A stretch of DNA of 64,000 bases, taken from NCBI GenBank assembly GCA_020073185.1, contig JAIQFT010000013.1, positions 62,001 through 126,000 on the forward strand. The letters run 5' to 3'. How positions within the stretch are numbered: position 1 is the first letter of the stretch; every line of letters starts with the position of its first letter. Positions 59,506 through 64,000 of the stretch are shown in pieces. The stretch comes from Terriglobia bacterium. Lineage in GTDB: Bacteria; Acidobacteriota; Terriglobia; Terriglobales; Acidobacteriaceae. The translations under genes were made by a program, and so were the position numbers. The notes below the pieces were generated by a model that saw only the letters and a program-made list of their open reading frames with translations, searched no databases and was not told the origin of the DNA.

Positions 59506-61749
59506 GTGGGGTTCAGTGAGCAATACGACGTAGTGGTGGTCGGCGCCGGGCACGCCGGATGCGAGGCCGCCATGGCTGCCGCGCGCATGGGCTTGAAGAC
59601 CGCACTGTTCACGCTTAACCTCGACCTGATCGCGCAGATGTCCTGCAACCCGGCAGTGGGCGGCATTGCCAAGGGCCACCTGGTGCGCGAAGTCGACGCG
59701 CTGGGCGGCATCATGGGCGAGGTCACCGACGCGGTCGGCATCCAGTTCCGCCTGCTCAACACCTCCCGCGGCCCGGCCGTCTGGTCGCCGCGCGCGCAGT
59801 GCGACAAACAGCAGTACCGCCTGAAGATGCGCCAGGTATTGGAGTCACAGGAGAACCTGAAAATCAAACAGGCGGAAGTGGCCGATTTGATGGTCGACGA
59901 GGACGGCCATCGACCATCGACAGTCGACCGTCGACGCATTGTGCGCGGGATTGCCCTTCGCGATGGACGGACCATCGCCGCCCAAGCCGTCATTATCACC
60001 ACCGGCACCTTTCTCAACGGCCTCATCCACTGCGGCGAGCAACAGATTCCCGCCGGACGCAGCGGCGAACCGCCCTCCGTTCTGCTCGGCGAAAACATCA
60101 AGAAGCTCGGCCTGCGCGGCTGCCGCCTGAAGACCGGCACGCCCCCGCGTCTCGACGGACGGACCATTGACTGGACGCGCTTCCAGATGCAGCCTGGCGA
60201 TGCCGACCCCACGCCTTTCAGCTTCCGTACTCGCCGCGTCGCCCACGCCGACCGCCAGGTGCCCTGCTACATCGCGTTCACGACCGAGGAGACACACCGC
60301 GTCATCCGCGAAAACGTGCACCGCTCGCCCATGTACACCGGCCAGATCAAATCTATCGGACCACGATACTGTCCTTCGATTGAGGACAAGATCGTCAAGT
60401 TTTCCGACAAGCCGACGCACCAGTTGTTCCTCGAGCCTGAGGGGCTGAACACGCACGAGATCTACGTCAATGGCATGTCCACCTCGCTCCCCTACGAAGT
60501 GCAGGCCGCTATTTTGAAGTCCATCCCCGGCCTCGACCAGGCCGACATGCTGCGCCCCGGCTACGCCATCGAGTACGACGCCATTGATCCGACCGAGCTG
60601 GAGCGTACGCTGGAAACCAAGCAGATCGCGCGCCTCTTCCTGGCCGGGCAGATCAACGGCACCAGCGGCTACGAGGAAGCGGCGTGCCAGGGAATCATGG
60701 CAGGGATCAATGCGGCGCTGGCCGTCAAGGGCGGGCCGCCGCTCATCCTCGACCGCACCGAAGCGTATACGGCGATCCTGATTGATGACCTCATCAGCAA
60801 GGGCACCAACGAGCCCTATCGCATGTTCACCTCGCGCGCCGAGTTTCGCCTGCACCTGCGCATTGACAACGCCGACCGCCGCCTCACGCCTTACGGCCGC
60901 CGCGTCGGATTGATCTCCGACCAGGCTTGGTCCGCCTATCTCGCCAAACAGGAGCGCATGACGGCGCTGAAGGAAGTGCTGGAGAAAACCAAGCTCAGCG
61001 GTGAAATGCTGGAGGGGATTGAGAAGCCGATGGTCGATGGCCAGCGGTCGATGGTCGGCAGTCGGCGGTTGATGGCCGAAGTGCTTGAAGATACAGACAA
61101 TGAATTAAGCGGCTGTCATCCCGAGCGAGGGTGCACGCCCGAGTCGAGGGACCTTGCGTTGCCTGACCTGACCGCGAATCTCGGCGCCCCTCTCGCGCAA
61201 TTGCTCAAGCGGCCCGAGATCACGATCGAAAAGCTGACTGAAGTTTTGCGCGGACTTTTGCCTGATTTCTTCGAGCCCCGTAGGGGCGGTCCGCTGGTCG
61301 CCCAGCGCGGAAGTGCTGAGTCAGGCGATCATCTCAATCTCGAGTCCCGCAGGGACGACGCTGACGATTGCCTGCTCGTGCGTCAAATCCCCGCGTTCCG
61401 TCTGCAACCCATACCACGCAACCCGAACGCTCTTTCCGCCGAAATCGGCAACGAATTGAGGTCGGTCGAAACCGAAATCAAGTACGCCGGCTACCTCAGC
61501 CAGCAGCAGAAGGCGATCGAGCGCTTGAAGAAGGCCGAACAGCGCACTATCCCCGATTGGTTTGACTACGCCTCGGTCAGCGGCCTCTCCCGCGAGATGA
61601 AGGAAAAGCTGCAGCGCGTTCGCCCGCGCACCATCGGCCAGGCCAGTCGCATTCCGGGCGTCACCCCGGCGGCGGTGTCGCTCATCAATGTGTACATTGA
61701 AATCCAGGCGCGCCGCGCGCAACAGGCTTCGGCGCTCTCCTCGGACTGA
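59506..61749 (+). CDS. mnmG: tRNA uridine-5-carboxymethylaminomethyl synthase, enlarged by repeats
   Basis: The 747-residue FAD protein works with MnmE to modify U34 of tRNAs. Core motifs are intact: [70 protein letters not shown] and the C-terminal [20 protein letters not shown] plus [20 protein letters not shown]. The usual length is about 620-650. The excess comes from repeats read in frame: [10 protein letters not shown] near residue 135, a GGTCGAT array near 508-524, a CHPERG...PESRDL segment near 536-551, and two hairpin elements near 590-617. The start is GTG 59506, supported by the TACAAT box. Confidence 0.95.
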   Translation: MGFSEQYDVVVVGAGHAGCEAAMAAARMGLKTALFTLNLDLIAQMSCNPAVGGIAKGHLVREVDALGGIMGEVTDAVGIQFRLLNTSRGPAVWSPRAQCDKQQYRLKMRQVLESQENLKIKQAEVADLMVDEDGHRPSTVDRRRIVRGIALRDGRTIAAQAVIITTGTFLNGLIHCGEQQIPAGRSGEPPSVLLGENIKKLGLRGCRLKTGTPPRLDGRTIDWTRFQMQPGDADPTPFSFRTRRVAHADRQVPCYIAFTTEETHRVIRENVHRSPMYTGQIKSIGPRYCPSIEDKIVKFSDKPTHQLFLEPEGLNTHEIYVNGMSTSLPYEVQAAILKSIPGLDQADMLRPGYAIEYDAIDPTELERTLETKQIARLFLAGQINGTSGYEEAACQGIMAGINAALAVKGGPPLILDRTEAYTAILIDDLISKGTNEPYRMFTSRAEFRLHLRIDNADRRLTPYGRRVGLISDQAWSAYLAKQERMTALKEVLEKTKLSGEMLEGIEKPMVDGQRSMVGSRRLMAEVLEDTDNELSGCHPERGCTPESRDLALPDLTANLGAPLAQLLKRPEITIEKLTEVLRGLLPDFFEPRRGGPLVAQRGSAESGDHLNLESRRDDADDCLLVRQIPAFRLQPIPRNPNALSAEIGNELRSVETEIKYAGYLSQQQKAIERLKKAEQRTIPDWFDYASVSGLSREMKEKLQRVRPRTIGQASRIPGVTPAAVSLINVYIEIQARRAQQASALSSD
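59904..59935. repeat. Heptad array (CCATCGA/CCGTCGA) in frame inside mnmG
   Basis: CCATCGA-CCATCGA-CAGTCGA-CCGTCGA-CG encodes [10 protein letters not shown]. The second half is the partial reverse complement of the first. Confidence 0.9.
61027..61077. repeat. Heptad array (GGTCGAT) in frame inside mnmG
   Basis: The words ATGGTCG-ATGGCCAGCGGTCG-ATGGTCGGCAGTCGGCGGTTG encode [15 protein letters not shown]. Same family as the mfd array. Confidence 0.85.
61276..61356. repeat. Two GNA/GYA-loop mini-hairpins in frame inside mnmG
   Basis: CCCC-GTA-GGGG (61277-61286 region) and GTCCC-GCA-GGGAC (61344-61356) are compact hairpins of the same class as GCCCC-GCT-GGGGC at 12574. They encode EPRRGG and ESRRDD. 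A GTCATCCCGAGCGAGG...GTCGAGGGACC element (61113-61153) lies nearby in the same insert zone. Confidence 0.75.
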
Positions 61750-61769
61750 TTCCTCCGGCCTCGCTGCAC

Positions 61770-61790
61770 GGAAACTCGAAACTGAAACTG
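61770..61790. repeat. Heptad words GGAAACTCGAAACTGAAAC
   Basis: A single arm of the GAAACTG family between convergent mnmG and the zinc-ribbon gene. Confidence 0.65.
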
Positions 61791-61793
61791 TAT

Positions 61794-62285
61794 TTATGCT
61801 CCCGCGCTGCGCACCAGCGCCTGGTATTCCTGGTCCGCGCCCGGCGACACGAGCACCCACAGCGTGTAAACCCCCAGTGCAGTGCCGAATGGAATATTGA
61901 TCAGCGAAATGACCCCCAGCACGATCGCCAGGATGCGCCCCCAATCCTGACGCTGGAGCAGGCCGAGACCGGCCGCGATCCCCACCGCCGCTTTACACAA
62001 CAGCACGATCGCGATGGCCGACAGCAGAGGCCGGATAAACATGGGCGGCCCTCCCGGCATGGAAGGCAACCCGAGCGGCCCGAATATGGTGTGCGAAACG
62101 ACCATCAGAATTACCCCGCCCAACAGAGAAATTGCGGAATACGCGATCCACAAAATCCCCAGCAGGTGCGTGTGCCGCGCCACCCGCCCGCTGCCCGCCA
62201 CCACCGGCCCGATCACCTGCTTGCCGCAGCGCTTGCAGTAGCCCTGCCCCGCCTGCAACGCTTCCCCGCATGAATCGCAAAACAT
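61794..62285 (-). CDS. Zinc-ribbon membrane protein
   Basis: The 163-residue protein has an N-terminal zinc ribbon (MFCDSCGEALQAGQGYCKRCG, four Cys in two CxxC pairs). About four transmembrane helices follow, including LGILWIAYSAISLLGGVILM and LLSAIAIVLLCKAAVGIAAG. Such proteins are common and uncharacterised. It is downstream of and convergent with mnmG. Confidence 0.85.
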   Translation of the reverse strand: MFCDSCGEALQAGQGYCKRCGKQVIGPVVAGSGRVARHTHLLGILWIAYSAISLLGGVILMVVSHTIFGPLGLPSMPGGPPMFIRPLLSAIAIVLLCKAAVGIAAGLGLLQRQDWGRILAIVLGVISLINIPFGTALGVYTLWVLVSPGADQEYQALVRSAGA

Positions 62286-62412
62286 AGCCGTGCCCCTTTC
62301 CTCGGCTTCGACAGGAGATACGCGCCCGCAACCACGAAAGTTCCGCCGTTTCTTCGCCCGCCCTGATTTCGGATCCGCGGCGATTCGCTCCGCGCCCCGT
62401 AGTTTTTCGCGG

Positions 62413-64000
62413 CTATTGGCGAATCTCCCCTAGCGCCCGTTCTGTCGCCTTCAGCAGCGCTTCCGGCCCGACCGGCTTGCCCGTCGCGTGTGTCATCCAC
62501 AAATCCGGCGCGACGCTGCCGTAGCTGGCCATGCGCTCGAACTCCGGCCCCACCTTGCCCGCCTTCTTCATCCGCTCTTCGATCTGGAAGGCGATCATGT
62601 GCCCGATCGGGTAGTCCGGCAGGTAGAGAAACGAGTGGATCATGTGCGAGTACACCGCCAGCAGCACCACATCTTTTTTCTTGAACACCGGCGCGTAGTA
62701 CTGGTTCCACACGTCTTTGGCGATCTGCACCGTGGCCTCGCGCAACTGGGCTGGCGTCGCGTTGGGATGGTCGTACATCCAGTGCCACACCGCCATGTCG
62801 ACCAGCGCCACGCCCGCAATCTCGTACGTTCCCCAGAAGTCGTTCAGCGTGCGCAGCGCCTCATCTTTTGCGCTCGGCGAGTGCAGGCCCAGCAATTCCA
62901 AATCGCGCGCCTGGAAGACGAAAGCCAGCGCCTCGGTGAACGCGGTGTTGGGCACGCCCGAGAGCAGCCAGTGGTCTACGTCCTTCATCGAGAACGTCTG
63001 CTCCACGTTGTGCCCCATCTCGTGCACCGCGATGTTGAAGCCCTTGTAATTCATGCCCGCCTTATCGACGCGCGTGCGCAGGTGCACCTTGGCGTCGCGC
63101 ATCTGCGCGCCCCAGGCGTGACCGGACCCGCGTGCCGGATCGACAACGATGTTTTCCGCCACATAGCGCGCGCGCTCCGGCGCGAAGCCCAGCTTCACCA
63201 GCAGGTTCGGAATATCCGTGCGATACGCCTCCGCCGTTGGGTAGCGCTTGCGCACCATCTCGTCGAGCTGCGCCTCGTTGTATTCCGACTTCGGCCGGAA
63301 CCCGGAGTACCAGACGTCAAACGGCTCCAGCGGACGCCCCAGCCGCTTCTCGATCAGCGCCGCAATCTTCGGAACCAGCGGCGAGCTGACCACGTCCACC
63401 AGCATCTGGCGTACCCGCGGCTCCGGGATCTCGCGGTTCTCGTCGAAGCGCCGCGCAATCAGGGTGGGCGCCGTCGGCGAGTATGGGTCCAGCTTGCGCT
63501 CGGCAAAATAATCGTTCTGCAGGACGGCATAGCGCGTGTCCGGCTCGCGCGCATTGGTTGTGTGGCTCGGGTCTCCGACCCGAGAGGGTTTGAAGTCCGA
63601 ATCCTTCTCCGCTGCCGGCTTCACCTCATTCGTCCAGGGATTCCAGTCTACCTGCGGATTGTTGATCGCCGCCTCCGGAATGGTCTGCGTGACGATCCGC
63701 TCCATCACCTGCTGCACCGTGCGCTGCTTCGCCAGGGCGTTTGGCAGGTCATAATCCGCCTTGATCTCGTCGCGCAGATTCCAATGCGACAGCAGCCTCA
63801 TACCTTTTGGGAAGAGTCGCGTATCGCCAGCGCGCGAATCCGCGTTTGTTGAAAGCTGCGAGCTAAGAGCTGAAGGCTGCCCCACCACGTGGTACATCCA
63901 AAGGTTGTACTCGGCGATGTAGTTGTCCGCGTTGGCGCGCGCCTGCGCGATGGCCAGGTTCACCTCCGCCGGCACGCGCTTGGAGAACCTCTGCGCCAGG
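62413..64000 (-). CDS. M3-like zinc metallopeptidase, N-terminus beyond window
   Basis: The reading frame is open to the right edge, so at least 529 residues are present and the N-terminus is missing. The gluzincin motif is NIAVHEMGHNVEQTFSMKD, followed by NTAFTEALAFVFQARDLE with the likely third zinc ligand Glu. This resembles M3-type oligopeptidases but the family assignment is tentative. Two repeat-derived inserts are read in frame near the N-terminal side: QPSALSSQLSTN (63849-63880) and PSRVGDPSHTTN (63566-63584 region). It may be exported or cytoplasmic; the signal region is not visible. Confidence 0.8.
   Translation of the reverse strand, partial: LAQRFSKRVPAEVNLAIAQARANADNYIAEYNLWMYHVVGQPSALSSQLSTNADSRAGDTRLFPKGMRLLSHWNLRDEIKADYDLPNALAKQRTVQQVMERIVTQTIPEAAINNPQVDWNPWTNEVKPAAEKDSDFKPSRVGDPSHTTNAREPDTRYAVLQNDYFAERKLDPYSPTAPTLIARRFDENREIPEPRVRQMLVDVVSSPLVPKIAALIEKRLGRPLEPFDVWYSGFRPKSEYNEAQLDEMVRKRYPTAEAYRTDIPNLLVKLGFAPERARYVAENIVVDPARGSGHAWGAQMRDAKVHLRTRVDKAGMNYKGFNIAVHEMGHNVEQTFSMKDVDHWLLSGVPNTAFTEALAFVFQARDLELLGLHSPSAKDEALRTLNDFWGTYEIAGVALVDMAVWHWMYDHPNATPAQLREATVQIAKDVWNQYYAPVFKKKDVVLLAVYSHMIHSFLYLPDYPIGHMIAFQIEERMKKAGKVGPEFERMASYGSVAPDLWMTHATGKPVGPEALLKATERALGEIRQ
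63566..63584. repeat. Perfect hairpin CTCGGGTC-TCC-GACCCGAG inside the peptidase
   Basis: An 8-bp perfect stem with a 3-nt loop, read in frame as SRVGDPS on the minus strand. Confidence 0.8.
63849..63880. repeat. Heptad array (AGCTAAG/AGCTGAA) inside the peptidase
   Basis: AGCTGCG-AGCTAAG-AGCTGAA-GGCTGCC has an exact 7-nt period and codes SALSSQLST on the minus strand. Related to the array at the atpG start. Confidence 0.85.

Overview
High-GC bacterial chromosome, most likely from the phylum Acidobacteriota (Terriglobia/Koribacter-like). This rests on protein family content and on the many short degenerate repeats between and inside genes; no rRNA or other marker is present to prove it. No tRNA, rRNA, CRISPR array or intact insertion sequence was seen.

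Layout. 1-4.0 kb: end of the ATP synthase operon (atpA partial, a 53-aa ORF, atpG, atpD, atpC), with a repeat array in every gap and a strong terminator. 4.2-8.6 kb: Ser/Thr signalling cassette (CHASE2-kinase, PP2C phosphatase, FHA protein). 8.7-16.2 kb: 3-hydroxyacyl-CoA dehydrogenase, small exported and membrane proteins, uppS, a winged-helix regulator with a membrane partner, cdaA-ybbR (c-di-AMP synthesis), a thioesterase and xseA. 16.3-25.8 kb: small exported proteins, a broken TPR membrane protein, an SPFH protein, a DUF4097 protein under a sigma-54-like promoter, DinB, rhodanese, three PilZ proteins, an HAD phosphatase, dus and rpmE. 26-35.8 kb: HU, mfd, a frameshifted DUF1905/YdeI gene, an APC permease, an FRG-domain protein, hemL, a 38-aa membrane peptide and galU. 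36-40.6 kb: a lower-GC DnaC-like plus DUF1376 replication pair, a UvrC-like protein without its C-terminal half, and a putative PD-(D/E)XK protein. 40.7-47.3 kb: tldD, a secreted protein, tldE, a large hairpin array, a DUF2393-like protein, trmFO and a GNAT. 47.4-54 kb: a KimA-like permease, an RDD protein with an eroded 5' end, and lptD. 54-64 kb: ligA, a DUF1579 protein, a YegS-type lipid kinase, a TPR protein, an enlarged mnmG, a zinc-ribbon membrane protein and an M3-like metallopeptidase cut by the window end.

The most unusual property is genome-wide rather than one operon. More than twenty arrays of degenerate, mostly 7-nt (or about 10-nt) tandem words, usually arranged as a left arm and its reverse complement, sit at gene boundaries. 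Different arrays use different words but the same architecture. Several lie in frame inside essential genes (mfd, mnmG, lptD) and others supply the last residues and stop codons of proteins. A second class is short perfect hairpins whose arms differ between copies while the loop is kept. Separately, about ten genes have a TANANT/TATTTC-type -10 box 6-7 nt before the start codon, suggesting leaderless transcripts; this criterion was used to choose several starts.

Coordinates, motifs and repeats were read directly from the sequence. Family names rest on recognised motifs, and no database search was possible.
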